Positions 27,921-36,843 are shown, counted from the stretch's first letter. The stretch is DNA of 64,000 bases from Ottowia thiooxydans DSM 14619 (GCF_000422885.1 NZ_KE383942.1:65353-129352); one strand, 5' to 3'. Program-made: numbers and translations. The notes: generated by a model not told the origin, from the sequence alone.

Positions 27921-27948
27921 AAAAAAAGGAGCTTCGGCTCCTTTTTTT
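27921..27948 (+). terminator. Rho-independent terminator after tRNA-Gly copy 1
   Basis: AGGAGC (27927-27932), tetraloop TTCG, GCTCCT, then a T-run; flanking A/T runs make it usable in both directions. The core is repeated after the second tRNA-Gly. Confidence 0.9.
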
Positions 27949-28143
27949 ATGCCTGCGTCAGTCCCGAGAACCTGAAGGACGCCGGAGAAATGCCAATGAA
28001 AGCCGGCGGTTGCCAGCGGTTTGAAGCATTGCCAAGCCTTTCAATTCAACGCCTAGCGCTAGAACCTTGCGTTTAAGAGCGGTAGTTTCACCACTGATAT
28101 CTCTCCCTGAAGTGGAATAGCGTTCGCTTTGTGCTGCGGGGCC

Positions 28144-29622
28144 TCAGGTTGTTCGATCGGTTGCCCGCAAGGCGCTCAACAGTGCTTCGAATTTCGTCAC
28201 CATGTCAGCCTCTTGCACGCAGGCGTATCCCAAAACAAGCCCCTGTTGTGCGGTTGTGCCGGGCGCAAAATAGGTGGAAAGCGCTTTGACATGGATTCCG
28301 CGTGCAAGAGCCTCCCGCGCAACTACAGTGTCTTGCAAAGGAATGGGAAATCGCATGACCAGATGCAGGCCGGCTTCATCTTCACCACGCACCATCCAGT
28401 CTCTGCCCAGGCGCCTTTCAATGAGATGGGCCAGCATCTCCCGCCGCTGCGCATACAGTGTCCTCATAGCACGTATGTGCGAGGCAAAGTGGCCCTGAGC
28501 TATGAACTGGGCCAGTGTGGCCTGTGTCATGAGCCGTCCCTCGCGATAGAGTTCGGCATGGGCAGCCCGAAAGCTGGCCACTAGTTCCAGCGGCACCACC
28601 ATGTACGCCATGCGAAGGCCTGGATACAAGGTTTTGCTAAAGGTGCCTACATAGATCACCCTGCTTCCTGCTGCCAACCCCTGCATGGCAGGGACAGGGT
28701 TGCCGGAAAATCGGAACTCCCCATCGTAGTCATCTTCGATGACCCAGCTTCCGTGGCGGTGCGCAAGAGCGAGCAGTTCTTGCCTGCGTTGCACGGGCAT
28801 GACAGAGCCAAGGGGGTATTGATGCGATGGTGTCACGAAAAGAAAACGCGGCGCTTCTCCAGCAGCCGGTTCCAGGCAGCGCATGCCGTGAGCATCTACC
28901 TCGACAGGAACCTGCCGGATGCCATTGGCCTCCAGAATGGCGCGCGCGCCCCAATAGCCAGGGTTTTCCATCCAGGCAATGTCTCCCACGTCACCGAGTA
29001 GACGAGTGATGAGGTCGATGGCCTGATGTGCCCCGTCAGTGACCAATACCTGCTCCGGTGTGCAGTTAACTGAGCGTGTGGCCGTTAGATGGAGGGATAG
29101 GGCTTGGCGCAGTTGTGCAAGCCCCCCGTAGCCATAGCAAAGTTCCTCTGATCGATGGCTGCGCCAGCACGCATTTCGCAGACGCGTCCATAGCCGTTCG
29201 GGGAACCGCGACACGTCTGGCACCCCGGGCATGAAGGCGCTCCATTGGGTTGCCGAGGCGCGGGGCATGGCGACGATCTGCGTTCCCCGGGCGGAAAGGG
29301 CATCTGACTTATAGGGCTCGGTGCCTGATGGAAACGCGATCGCTCGGGCCGTGCGTTCGGGCGCCAACTGCTTTACCCGCGTACCAATGCCTTGTCTGGA
29401 GCCGACGTAAGCCTCCAATTGCAACTGTCGATAGGCTGCCAGGACCGTGTTCCGGGCGATCCCCAGTTCACTCGCCAGCACGCGTGATGGGGGAAGCAAG
29501 GAGTCTGCAACCAAAACACCTTCTTGTATGGCGCTGCGCAGGCATTCATACAGCCTCCGGTGCATGGGCGCGGGGCCTTCTGGCATGCGCAGCCTGATGA
29601 GATCAACCAATAACGCTTGCAT
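28144..29622 (-). CDS. MocR/PdxR-type regulator (GntR wHTH plus aminotransferase-like domain)
   Basis: A 492-residue chimeric transcription factor. The GntR winged helix spans about 20-85 (LYECLRSAIQEGVL, LPPSRVLASELGIARNTV). It is fused to a fold-type I PLP-binding domain with the lysine in GTFSKTLYPGLRM, the PLP-phosphate region and WVIEDDYDGEFRF. Family members sense PLP or amino-compound aldimines and usually control a divergent gene. Here the divergent partner is the Bug gene starting 160 bp away. TTTCAATGG occurs twice in between (29624 and 29681), one copy touching the start codon; these may be operator half-sites. Confidence 0.92.
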   Translation of the reverse strand: MQALLVDLIRLRMPEGPAPMHRRLYECLRSAIQEGVLVADSLLPPSRVLASELGIARNTVLAAYRQLQLEAYVGSRQGIGTRVKQLAPERTARAIAFPSGTEPYKSDALSARGTQIVAMPRASATQWSAFMPGVPDVSRFPERLWTRLRNACWRSHRSEELCYGYGGLAQLRQALSLHLTATRSVNCTPEQVLVTDGAHQAIDLITRLLGDVGDIAWMENPGYWGARAILEANGIRQVPVEVDAHGMRCLEPAAGEAPRFLFVTPSHQYPLGSVMPVQRRQELLALAHRHGSWVIEDDYDGEFRFSGNPVPAMQGLAAGSRVIYVGTFSKTLYPGLRMAYMVVPLELVASFRAAHAELYREGRLMTQATLAQFIAQGHFASHIRAMRTLYAQRREMLAHLIERRLGRDWMVRGEDEAGLHLVMRFPIPLQDTVVAREALARGIHVKALSTYFAPGTTAQQGLVLGYACVQEADMVTKFEALLSALRATDRTT

Positions 29623-29782
29623 GTTTCAATGGACCCATCAAATTGCGTCGATTGGTACCAGGCATTGCTGCCCTTCGGGGTTTCAATGGTGCCAACACGT
29701 CGATAGACGCACGCCAATGCCTCGCGTCCATGGTACGGAAGAACCTGTTTCTCATCATTATTGCTATATCGGAGATTTCGAA

Positions 29783-30787
29783 ATGACCATATCCTTGCAC
29801 CGCAGACGCTTGCTTCGCGCTGGTCTTGCCGTTGGTGTGGGCGGGGCAGGCGCTTTGGCCGTGACGTCTGTCGCGCGGGCAGCCACATTTCCCACGCGCA
29901 CGGTCAATTTCGTTGTTCCATATGGTGCAGGGGGTCCGTTCGACATTACCGCAAGACTCGTGGCGGAGCGCATGTCGAAGCAGTTGGGTCAGACCGTGGT
30001 TGTCGACAACCGCAGTGGTGCAGGTGGCATGATTGGATGCACCTATGTGGCCCGGGCTCCTGCTGACGGCTACACACTGTTGCTGGGTGGGTTGACTACC
30101 CACATCCTGATGCAGGGCGCTGTGGAGACCATGCCGTTCGACCCAATGAAGGATTTCACCGTCGCATCGCTGTTGTCCAAGATGCCGCTGGTCATGGTGG
30201 TCAACAACGATCTTCCGGTCAAGGACCTGCGCGGGTTGGCGGACCTTTTGCGTAACAACCCGGGGAAGTACGATTTCGCGTCCGCTGGCAATGGGACTTC
30301 GGGACATATCCTCGCGCAAAATTTCGTTGACTCCATTGGCGCCAAGGCCGTCCATGTTCCTTACCGCAACAGCGTGAATGCCTACACGGACCTGCGTGGC
30401 GGGCGTATTGCCTTCATGGTGCAGACAAGTGGCTCTTCCGAGATGCGCGCCGGAGTGGTTCGGCCGTTGGCGGTCTTTTCCGACAAGCGCTCTCCGGCCA
30501 TGCCGCAACTGCCCACAGTGGCTGAGGCCGGCTTGGCCGATCGTGTCAAATACAACCTCGAACCTTGGCAAGCAGTCATGGTGCGTAAGGGCACTCCACC
30601 GGAGATCATTGCGCAACTCAACGCAGCCGTCACGGCTACGTTGGCAGACCCAGGCCTGCAGTCGCGGTTCGACGAGCTTGGCTTCGTCGCCACACCGGCG
30701 CCGGTCGCCCAGGGCGAGCGCTATTTCCATGAGGAAAACCGGCGCTGGGTTCCCATCGTCAAGGCCATGGACCTGGTTGGCCGCTGA
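29783..30787 (+). CDS. Bug/TctC-family periplasmic solute-binding protein (Bug-1)
   Basis: Bug proteins are periplasmic binders of small carboxylates and related compounds, some of them feeding TctAB transporters. The 334-residue precursor has a Tat-like signal (HRRRLLRAG to VARA). Family motifs are VNFVVPYGAGGPFDITAR, VVDNRSGAGG, ADGYTLLLG and HVPYRN, where most relatives have HVPYKG. ATG at 29783 is the first to give a signal peptide. It lies opposite a MocR gene and 50 bp before an esterase gene, so an amine- or PLP-linked signal may control uptake of the esterase substrate; that link is inference. Confidence 0.92.
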   Translation: MTISLHRRRLLRAGLAVGVGGAGALAVTSVARAATFPTRTVNFVVPYGAGGPFDITARLVAERMSKQLGQTVVVDNRSGAGGMIGCTYVARAPADGYTLLLGGLTTHILMQGAVETMPFDPMKDFTVASLLSKMPLVMVVNNDLPVKDLRGLADLLRNNPGKYDFASAGNGTSGHILAQNFVDSIGAKAVHVPYRNSVNAYTDLRGGRIAFMVQTSGSSEMRAGVVRPLAVFSDKRSPAMPQLPTVAEAGLADRVKYNLEPWQAVMVRKGTPPEIIAQLNAAVTATLADPGLQSRFDELGFVATPAPVAQGERYFHEENRRWVPIVKAMDLVGR

Positions 30788-30837
30788 ATCTCAAGCTGCG
30801 TCGTTTTACTCATCACTCACCTCCAATTGAGCACTCC

Positions 30838-31797
30838 ATGCCATGTGATCCCGAGATAGTCGCTTTCTTCGACTTCGTCACGCGAGAAATGAGTCGTTAT
30901 GCCGCCACCGGCGGCCTGACGGTGGAGGAGCGCCGCTGGCGTGCCGAGCAGTACGCCAAACTGACGGCCGAGCCCCATCCGCCGGAGCTTGAGTCTTCGC
31001 AGATGTACATCACGCTGCAGGGCCGTGAAGTTCCCGTGCTGGTGCACCGGCCGCGCGCAAGCGGGCTGTTGCCAGCCATCCTGTTTTTTCACGGTGGCAG
31101 TTATGTAGCTGGAAGCCCTCAGTCGCACGACTTCATCAGCGCCAGCATTGCTCACAATACGGGTGCCATGGTGCTCAGCGTGCATTACCGCCGCGCTCCG
31201 GAGAATCCTTACCCTGCGCCCACTGAAGACTGCTATGCAGCGCTCTGCTGGGCAGTGGCGCAGGCGCAGCGTCTGGGCATAGACGCATCGCGAATCGCCG
31301 TGGCAGGTGACAGCGCGGGGGGATCGCTGGCCGCCGCGTGCACATTGCTCGCGCGCGACCGAGGAGGTCCGGCCATTGCGCATCAGACCCTGATCTACCC
31401 GGGCCTTGGCGCAGGGCCGGATACAGCGAGCTTTCGCAACAATACCGAGGATCTGTTTCTCAAGCCTGCAGGCGTTGAGTTCGCGCAGCGCGCCTTCCTG
31501 GGCGACGCTGTGCCAGATGCCTATTCCAGTCCGCTGCGCCATGCTTCGCTCGCTGGCCTGCCGCCGGCATATGTGCTTGTAGCCGAGCTTGATCCGCTGC
31601 ACGACGACGGCGTGATCTATGTGGACAAGCTGCAGGCAGCCGGTGTGCGCGCCACGCTGCGTTCTGCACCTGGCATGGTCCATGGTTTCGTGCGCGCGCG
31701 GCGCTGGAGCAAGGTGGCGCAGGCTGAATTCGAGAGCATGTGTGCGGACATCCGTAACGCGCTGGACCTCCCGATACCGCAAACTACTTCTTGGTAA
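30838..31797 (+). CDS. Alpha/beta hydrolase, hormone-sensitive-lipase family
   Basis: A 319-residue cytosolic esterase/lipase. The HSL oxyanion motif HGGSYVAG is at 85-92, nucleophile Ser159 in AGDSAGGS, the acid is Asp252 (or Asp256) in ELDPLHDD, and His282 is in MVHGF. The N-terminal cap helices (about 1-50) are typical. Probably in one transcript with Bug-1. The substrate is unknown; an acyl or carbamoyl ester imported through Bug-1 is possible. Confidence 0.9.
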   Translation: MPCDPEIVAFFDFVTREMSRYAATGGLTVEERRWRAEQYAKLTAEPHPPELESSQMYITLQGREVPVLVHRPRASGLLPAILFFHGGSYVAGSPQSHDFISASIAHNTGAMVLSVHYRRAPENPYPAPTEDCYAALCWAVAQAQRLGIDASRIAVAGDSAGGSLAAACTLLARDRGGPAIAHQTLIYPGLGAGPDTASFRNNTEDLFLKPAGVEFAQRAFLGDAVPDAYSSPLRHASLAGLPPAYVLVAELDPLHDDGVIYVDKLQAAGVRATLRSAPGMVHGFVRARRWSKVAQAEFESMCADIRNALDLPIPQTTSW

Positions 31798-31860
31798 GCT
31801 GCGGCGCTCGCTCGGCGCCGCGCTTGAGATAACGAGCCGGGGCTGAGCAAGAGCAAGCAT

Positions 31861-31944
31861 CTTTTCGGGAGGGGGCTTCGAACATGTCCATGATTTTTTC
31901 GCGACCCCGGATGCCCGGCGCCCGAAAAGCTCATGAACACACTC
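31861..31944. repeat. Hairpin and GTGTTC-ended repeat between convergent genes
   Basis: CTTTTCGGG (31861-31869) and CCCGAAAAG (31921-31929) form an inverted repeat around GC-rich DNA. The right edge GAACACACTC directly abuts the stop codon of the TPP enzyme. The edge resembles the end of the 162-bp element at 7.3 kb (GAACACGCTC). It could be a decayed relative that now works as a terminator for the two convergent genes. Confidence 0.5.
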
Positions 31945-33513
31945 TTAGGCCATCAACACTTCAATCAGGCGCGGACCTGAGCTGGCATACGAGCGCGCAA
32001 GCGCTTGAGTGAGTGCGGCGGCATCGACGACGCGCTCGGCCTCCACACCGTGTCCGCGTGCTATCGACACCCAGTCGGCGCGTGGTCGATCCAGGGTCAG
32101 CATGTCGCGCGCGGCTTTCCCGCTAGGGCCTGCGCCGGTGTTGCGCCATTCCCCTTGGAGAATGGCGTAGTTGTGGTTGGCGAAAATCACGACAGTGGCA
32201 TTTGCGGATTCACGGGCGAGTGACCACAGGGCTTGCTCAGTATAGAAAGCGCTCCCGTCCCCCACCATCGCCAGTACGCGCCGATCCGGGCATGCCACTG
32301 CTGCACCCAGGGCCACCGGCATTCCAAAGCCAATGGAGCCACCCATGTTGCCTAGCAGCGTGAAAGGGCCTGATCTGGACATCGTGGCATAGATGCTTCG
32401 CCCGGATGTGACGGACTCGTCCACGACGATGGCATTTTCTGGTAGCGTATGCGCCAGCGCCTGCGCGATAGAGTCGGCGGTCAATGGGCCGGATGGGGCG
32501 ATCACAGCTTCTTGTGGTGCGCGTCGGAGTTGTTGGCCTCGGGGGGCGCAGAAGGAAGCGAGCGCGGCCATCGCTGTCTGGGGATCTACGCCGGGTGCGA
32601 CCGCTTTCACGACGCGGCACCTTTCGGGAATCAGCACGCTGGGCTTGTCGGGATAAGCGAAGAAGGCGACGGGTGTGGGCGCGCCCATGAGGACGATGCA
32701 ATCCACTTCCGCCAGGAATGCAAGTGCAGCATCTACCGGATACGGAATGCGAGGCACTTCGGGTAGCCCGCCGCCGCGCTCCATGCGTGCATTGCTTCCT
32801 GGAGCGGCCACGCGGCAGCCTGAGGCTTCGGCGACCGCGAACGCCTCCGCTATGGATCTCGCGCGGAGTGCTTTACCGCCCAGCAACAGCAACGCGCGGC
32901 TGCCGTATTTCCGCAGTGCAGCGCCGGCGGTTTCGATATCGATTGCCGCTGGCTCCTTCACCTCCGCATTTCGGCACAAGGCCGGCGAGGTTGTAGTAAG
33001 TCCCCAGGCTGAATCTGCGGGCAATATCAGTGTCGCGATGTGGCCCGGTGTGCCCTGTGTGGCCGCGATAGCTTCAGCCGTGCGGGTAGCGACGGCGTCA
33101 GGCGTTTGGGCGCGACCCACCCAATGCGACATGGCTCCAGCAAGTGAGTCGATATCGGAGGCGAGCGGCGCGTCGTATTGCAGGTGGCGCACGGCGTGAT
33201 CACCCACCACGTTGAGCACCGGGGTTCCTGCTTTGCGCGCGTTGTGCAGATTAGCCAACCCATTAGCCAAGCCAGGGCCCAGGTGCAGCAATGTCGCTGC
33301 AGGCTTTTCAGTCAGACGCGCATAGCCATCGGCCGCACCCGTAACCACGCCCTCGAACAGACCCAGTACGGCCCGCATGCCGGGCGCCCGATCAATGGCG
33401 GCGACCAGATGCATTTCGGACGTGCCTGGATTGGCGAAACACGTATCAATGTCGGCCGCCAAAAGCGTACGGACCAGCAGGTCGGCGCCAGTGGATAGTG
33501 AAGGCGTTTCCAT
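31945..33513 (-). CDS. Thiamine-diphosphate-dependent enzyme, benzoylformate decarboxylase/acetolactate synthase superfamily
   Basis: A 522-residue cytosolic TPP enzyme. The Pyr domain has FANPGTSEMHL and Glu54 in GLFEGVVTGAADGYAR, which activates the cofactor. A central domain follows, then a PP domain with GNMGGSIGFGMP and the metal/diphosphate motif VGDGSAF with an NHNYAIL end. Classic acetolactate synthase has an FAD site and a regulatory subunit; no ilvH-like gene is nearby and length fits a decarboxylase or lyase. It overlaps gabT by one base (TGATG), so it probably acts on the aldehyde or oxoacid made there. Substrate unknown. Confidence 0.87.
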   Translation of the reverse strand: METPSLSTGADLLVRTLLAADIDTCFANPGTSEMHLVAAIDRAPGMRAVLGLFEGVVTGAADGYARLTEKPAATLLHLGPGLANGLANLHNARKAGTPVLNVVGDHAVRHLQYDAPLASDIDSLAGAMSHWVGRAQTPDAVATRTAEAIAATQGTPGHIATLILPADSAWGLTTTSPALCRNAEVKEPAAIDIETAGAALRKYGSRALLLLGGKALRARSIAEAFAVAEASGCRVAAPGSNARMERGGGLPEVPRIPYPVDAALAFLAEVDCIVLMGAPTPVAFFAYPDKPSVLIPERCRVVKAVAPGVDPQTAMAALASFCAPRGQQLRRAPQEAVIAPSGPLTADSIAQALAHTLPENAIVVDESVTSGRSIYATMSRSGPFTLLGNMGGSIGFGMPVALGAAVACPDRRVLAMVGDGSAFYTEQALWSLARESANATVVIFANHNYAILQGEWRNTGAGPSGKAARDMLTLDRPRADWVSIARGHGVEAERVVDAAALTQALARSYASSGPRLIEVLMA

Positions 33514-34826
33514 CAGGCAGCTTCCAGGCAGGCGCCGGCGAGGGCGTCGAAACATTGCGCGAGAATTTCCAGGCCTTCATCGAGCAGAGCGTCTGACACT
33601 GTGAGTGGGACCAGAAAGCGCAATACGTTGCCGTAGGTCCCGCAACTGATTGCAATGAGCCCTCGCCGGCAGGCCTCTGCCACGATAAAGCCGGTGGCCT
33701 CCGCAGCGGGGCGCCCGGGATCACCCGGTTGGAACAGCTCAATCGCCACCATAGCGCCCAGGCCTCGCACGTCGCCGATGATGGGATGCCGAACGGCCAT
33801 CGCCTGCAGGCGTTTCGTGAAGTGCTTGCCAATTGCCTGGCTACGGGCCAACAGTTCTTGCGCTTCAAAGGCATCCATCACAGCCAGTGCAGCGGCGCAT
33901 GCAAGTGGACTGCCAGCGTAAGTGCCACCCAGGCCGCCTACGTGTGGCGCGTCCATGATGTCGGCGCGCCCTATCACTGCAGAAAGCGGAAATCCGCCCG
34001 CTAAGGATTTGGCCACCGTGATGAGGTCAGGCTCTACGCCCGCGTGTTCGATCGCAAACCAGGTCCCTGTGCGGCCAGCGCCTGTTTGCACTTCGTCGGC
34101 AATCAGCAGGATGCCGTGGGTGTCGCAAAGAGCGCGCAGACGCTGAAGGAATTCTGGCGGTGCGATGTAGAAACCACCTTCACCTTGCACGGGCTCGACG
34201 ATGATGGCTGCGACCTGAGAGGCTTCCACGTCATTCTTGAACAGCCATTCCACCGAGTTAATGGCAGCATCCACCGTCACGCCGTGCAGCGGATTCGGAA
34301 ACAAGGCGTGAAAGATGCTGGCAGGAAAGGGCCCGAATCCTTTCTTGTAGGGCATGACCTTGCCCGTCAGTCCCATCGTCAACAGGGTACGGCCGTGGTA
34401 TCCGCCGCCGAAAGCGATCACTGCCGGGCGCCCTGTATAGGCGCGTGCGATTTTCACCGCATTCTCCACGGCTTCGGCGCCTGTAGTCAGCAGCAAGGTC
34501 TTCTTGGGAGCTTGGCCGGGCGCCAGACTGTTGAGCCGCTCGGCAAGCTCCACGTACGGCTCATAGGCGATGACCTGAAAGCAGGTGTGGGTGTAACGTT
34601 CCAACTGGTCCTGAACGGCCTCCACCACACGTGGATGGCGATGTCCCGTATTGAGCACCGCAATGCCACCAGCAAAATCGATATAGCGCTTGCCTTCAAC
34701 ATCCCAGACTTCTGCGTTGTCGCCACGGGCGATGAATACCTCATGGATATTGCCCACGCCGCGAGGAATGGCCTGATTGCGGCGGGACATGAGGCTTGCG
34801 TTGGAGGAAGTGTGGGCTTGGAGCAT
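33513..34826 (-). CDS. gabT: 4-aminobutyrate-2-oxoglutarate aminotransferase family enzyme
   Basis: A PLP class-III aminotransferase, 437 aa, very close in motif order to E. coli GabT: QAIPRGVGNIHEVF, AGGIAVLNTGHRHPRV, TTGAEAVENAVKIARA, EPVQGEGGFY, IADEVQTGAGRTG, and the PLP lysine in VAKSLAGGFPL. It would move the amino group of GABA or a similar omega-amino acid to 2-oxoglutarate, giving a semialdehyde. ATG at 34826 best matches the family N-terminus. No gabD follows; the next gene, overlapping by one base, is a TPP enzyme. Divergent from a MocR regulator, as gabR-gabT is in Bacillus. Confidence 0.9.
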   Translation of the reverse strand: MLQAHTSSNASLMSRRNQAIPRGVGNIHEVFIARGDNAEVWDVEGKRYIDFAGGIAVLNTGHRHPRVVEAVQDQLERYTHTCFQVIAYEPYVELAERLNSLAPGQAPKKTLLLTTGAEAVENAVKIARAYTGRPAVIAFGGGYHGRTLLTMGLTGKVMPYKKGFGPFPASIFHALFPNPLHGVTVDAAINSVEWLFKNDVEASQVAAIIVEPVQGEGGFYIAPPEFLQRLRALCDTHGILLIADEVQTGAGRTGTWFAIEHAGVEPDLITVAKSLAGGFPLSAVIGRADIMDAPHVGGLGGTYAGSPLACAAALAVMDAFEAQELLARSQAIGKHFTKRLQAMAVRHPIIGDVRGLGAMVAIELFQPGDPGRPAAEATGFIVAEACRRGLIAISCGTYGNVLRFLVPLTVSDALLDEGLEILAQCFDALAGACLEAA

Positions 34827-35129
34827 GAAGGCGACGTTCGGAAAAGTATGGATGGCGTGTGCGGCGGTTTGCACCAGGGGTGTTCAAAGGCATTTTCCCC
34901 TGCCCTCGCACGGTGCGACAGGTACAGAAAGGGCTCGCATGCGCTAAGCCTGTACTGGTGGGCAGACCTGTACAATTTTTCGATCTCATCTTTCCTTGGC
35001 AACTTGCAAGCCCTAGTCCGTTCGACGAAGGTCGGATTTGCAAGTGGCGCGCGTCCGGTGGGCATGGACCATTCAAGAGCTACTGCGGTTCCAGCGTTCC
35101 TTTCAGCAACTCTTCACGGCATCATTTCC
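34827..35129. other. Divergent control region gabT/MocR
   Basis: A 303-bp gene-free region between oppositely transcribed genes, holding the CTGTAC repeat cluster noted separately and the promoters of both sides. No small gene is evident. Confidence 0.7.
34920..34974. promoter_or_regulatory. Candidate MocR operator: three CTGTAC repeats
   Basis: CCTGTACT (34949-34956) and CCTGTACA (34967-34974) are direct repeats 18 bp apart. AGGTACAG (34920-34927) is an inverted copy upstream. MocR/GabR regulators bind spaced direct repeats in their divergent promoters, so this is the likely operator of the gabT-TPP operon. Binding is inferred. Confidence 0.5.
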
Positions 35130-36557
35130 ATGTTTGCACTGCAGCCCCATAGCAACGTTCCGTTGGTTCAGCAGATCGTCACGCACTTCACTGGCTTGAT
35201 CGAGCAGGGAAAACTTCGCTTGGGGGCCAAACTTCCTTCCATCCGGCAGTTTGCCAAGACGCATTCGGTCAGTGTCTTCACAGTGGCAGATGCCTACGAC
35301 AGGCTGGTGGCGCAGGGACACTTGGTGTCTCGTGCTAACACTGGTTTTTTTGTAAGGCGGATGGCGTCCGTTGATACGTCGACTGCCAGCAACGGAGTAA
35401 GGCGCTGGGCACCTTTCGACGCCATGTGGTGCTTGCGCGAGGTATTCGAGAATCGGGACCTTGCGCTGAAGCCCGGGTGTGGCTGGATCCCGGAGGGGTG
35501 GCTTTTCAAGGAGGGGCTGCAGCGTGGAATGCGGGCATTAGCGGCGGATGGTGGAGACTTTGGTGGGTACGGCGACCCGCAGGGATACAAGCCCTTGCGG
35601 CAGGTGATTCGTGAGTTCATGTCGGAGCAGGGAATATCGGTTTCCCTGGAACAAATATTGTTGACACAGGGCTCCAGCCAGGCGCTGGACCTTGTGGTGC
35701 GAAGCCTGATCAAGCCAGGTGATGCGGTGTTGGTAGACGATCCAGGGTATGCAAATCAGCTGTTTTCTCTTCGCTTTCTGGGTGCACGACTCCTGGGGGT
35801 TCCTCGCACGCCCGACGGTTACGACTTGGGCGCACTGGAGAGATTGGTCGCTGAGCACCACCCGAAGATTTTCGTGACACAACCTCGTCTGCACAGCCCG
35901 ACTGGCTCTGTCGCCAGCCTCGCTCAGATGCATCGCGTGCTGAATCTGATAGAGCGGAATGACATGCTCCTGGTGGAAAACGACATCTACGCGGATCTCG
36001 ATCCTGTGGCGCGCCAGTCTTTCGCCAACCTCGATCAACTCCATCGGGTGATACACATCCGCAGCTTCTCCAAAGCGCTCTCACCTAATCTGAGGGTAGG
36101 GTACTTGCTGGGCAGTGCAGACCTCGTTGAGGACTTCGCCCAATTGAAGATGATGTCCGGACTCACGTCTTCCGAGATCAGCGAGCGCATCACGCATCAC
36201 GTTCTTATGGATGGACGCTGGCGTAAACATCTGAAGTCTTTGCAGGGGCGACTGGCAGAGGCTCACAGTAGAACGGCAGAACGCCTGCTGGACATGGGCT
36301 TCAACCTGTTTGCACAACCGGGTGCAGGGCTGTTCTTGTGGGCCCATCATCCTGACCTGCCGGACTCCGATGTGATTTCTGCCGAAGCGGCTGAATACGG
36401 CATCATGATGGGGCCAGGCCACCTGTACTCCACTTCCTTGGAAACTACGAACTGGATGCGATTCAATCCGGCGTACTGCGATGACGAGCGGATATTTTCT
36501 TTTCTGGCAGAGACCCTGGTCCGGCATGGCGCCAAGCCCTCAGATCTGCCTGACTAA
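35130..36557 (+). CDS. MocR-type regulator divergent from gabT
   Basis: A 475-residue GntR/aminotransferase chimera. Winged helix at about 8-75 (PLVQQIVTHFTGLIEQGKL, LPSIRQFAKTHSVSVFTV); aminotransferase-like domain from about 110 with LTQGSSQALDLV, LLVENDIYADL and PLP lysine in RSFSKALSPNLRVGYL. ATG at 35130 fits the family start; ATG at 35064 would add 22 residues. By analogy with GabR it probably senses the amino substrate through PLP and controls gabT and the TPP enzyme. It is only distantly similar to the MocR at 28.1 kb. Confidence 0.92.
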   Translation: MFALQPHSNVPLVQQIVTHFTGLIEQGKLRLGAKLPSIRQFAKTHSVSVFTVADAYDRLVAQGHLVSRANTGFFVRRMASVDTSTASNGVRRWAPFDAMWCLREVFENRDLALKPGCGWIPEGWLFKEGLQRGMRALAADGGDFGGYGDPQGYKPLRQVIREFMSEQGISVSLEQILLTQGSSQALDLVVRSLIKPGDAVLVDDPGYANQLFSLRFLGARLLGVPRTPDGYDLGALERLVAEHHPKIFVTQPRLHSPTGSVASLAQMHRVLNLIERNDMLLVENDIYADLDPVARQSFANLDQLHRVIHIRSFSKALSPNLRVGYLLGSADLVEDFAQLKMMSGLTSSEISERITHHVLMDGRWRKHLKSLQGRLAEAHSRTAERLLDMGFNLFAQPGAGLFLWAHHPDLPDSDVISAEAAEYGIMMGPGHLYSTSLETTNWMRFNPAYCDDERIFSFLAETLVRHGAKPSDLPD

Positions 36558-36623
36558 AAGCCAATGTGGGTATAGCCTAAGACGAAATTTAGAAAAGCCA
36601 AAAGACGATGCAAAAAATAAGGC

Positions 36624-36629
36624 TATAAT
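36624..36629 (+). promoter_or_regulatory. Candidate -10 box of tRNA-Gly copy 2
   Basis: TATAAT in AAGGCTATAATT, 68 bp before the tRNA, with a poor -35. The leader contains a CAACTG/CAGTTG hairpin. The context matches that of copy 1, though the leader is much longer. Confidence 0.45.
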
Positions 36630-36697
36630 TGAGGGCTCAACTGCTAAACACAGTTGTTAAATGCTTCAGATGTCTCTAGTGGATCTTCGAAGTACAT

Positions 36698-36773
<76 letters not shown>

Positions 36774-36784
36774 ATTTATGATTT

Positions 36785-36807
36785 ACAGTCGTCTATAGAT
36801 CGACTGT
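36785..36807 (+). repeat. Hairpin ACAGTCG/CGACTGT after tRNA-Gly copy 2
   Basis: A 7-bp perfect inverted repeat with a 9-nt loop, 11 bp downstream of the CCA end. It may serve 3' processing or help termination together with the next hairpin. Confidence 0.6.
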
Positions 36808-36821
36808 AAGTTGTTGAAAAT

Positions 36822-36843
36822 AAGGAGCTTCGGCTCCTTTTTT
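36822..36843 (+). terminator. Rho-independent terminator after tRNA-Gly copy 2
   Basis: AGGAGC, tetraloop TTCG, GCTCCT and a T-run: the same core as at 27927-27948. Confidence 0.88.

Noticed and set aside
29603-30730. Reverse frame of 375 codons opposite Bug-1
   Set aside because: Shadow of an unambiguous Bug gene; His/Arg/Gln-rich with no family features.
31945-33513. Biosynthetic acetolactate synthase (ilvB)
   Set aside because: No small subunit gene nearby and coupling to gabT points to a catabolic TPP enzyme.
34044-35129. Upstream extension of the gabT-facing MocR frame to 837 codons
   Set aside because: The extension is antisense to gabT and not protein-like; the GntR domain begins at 35130.
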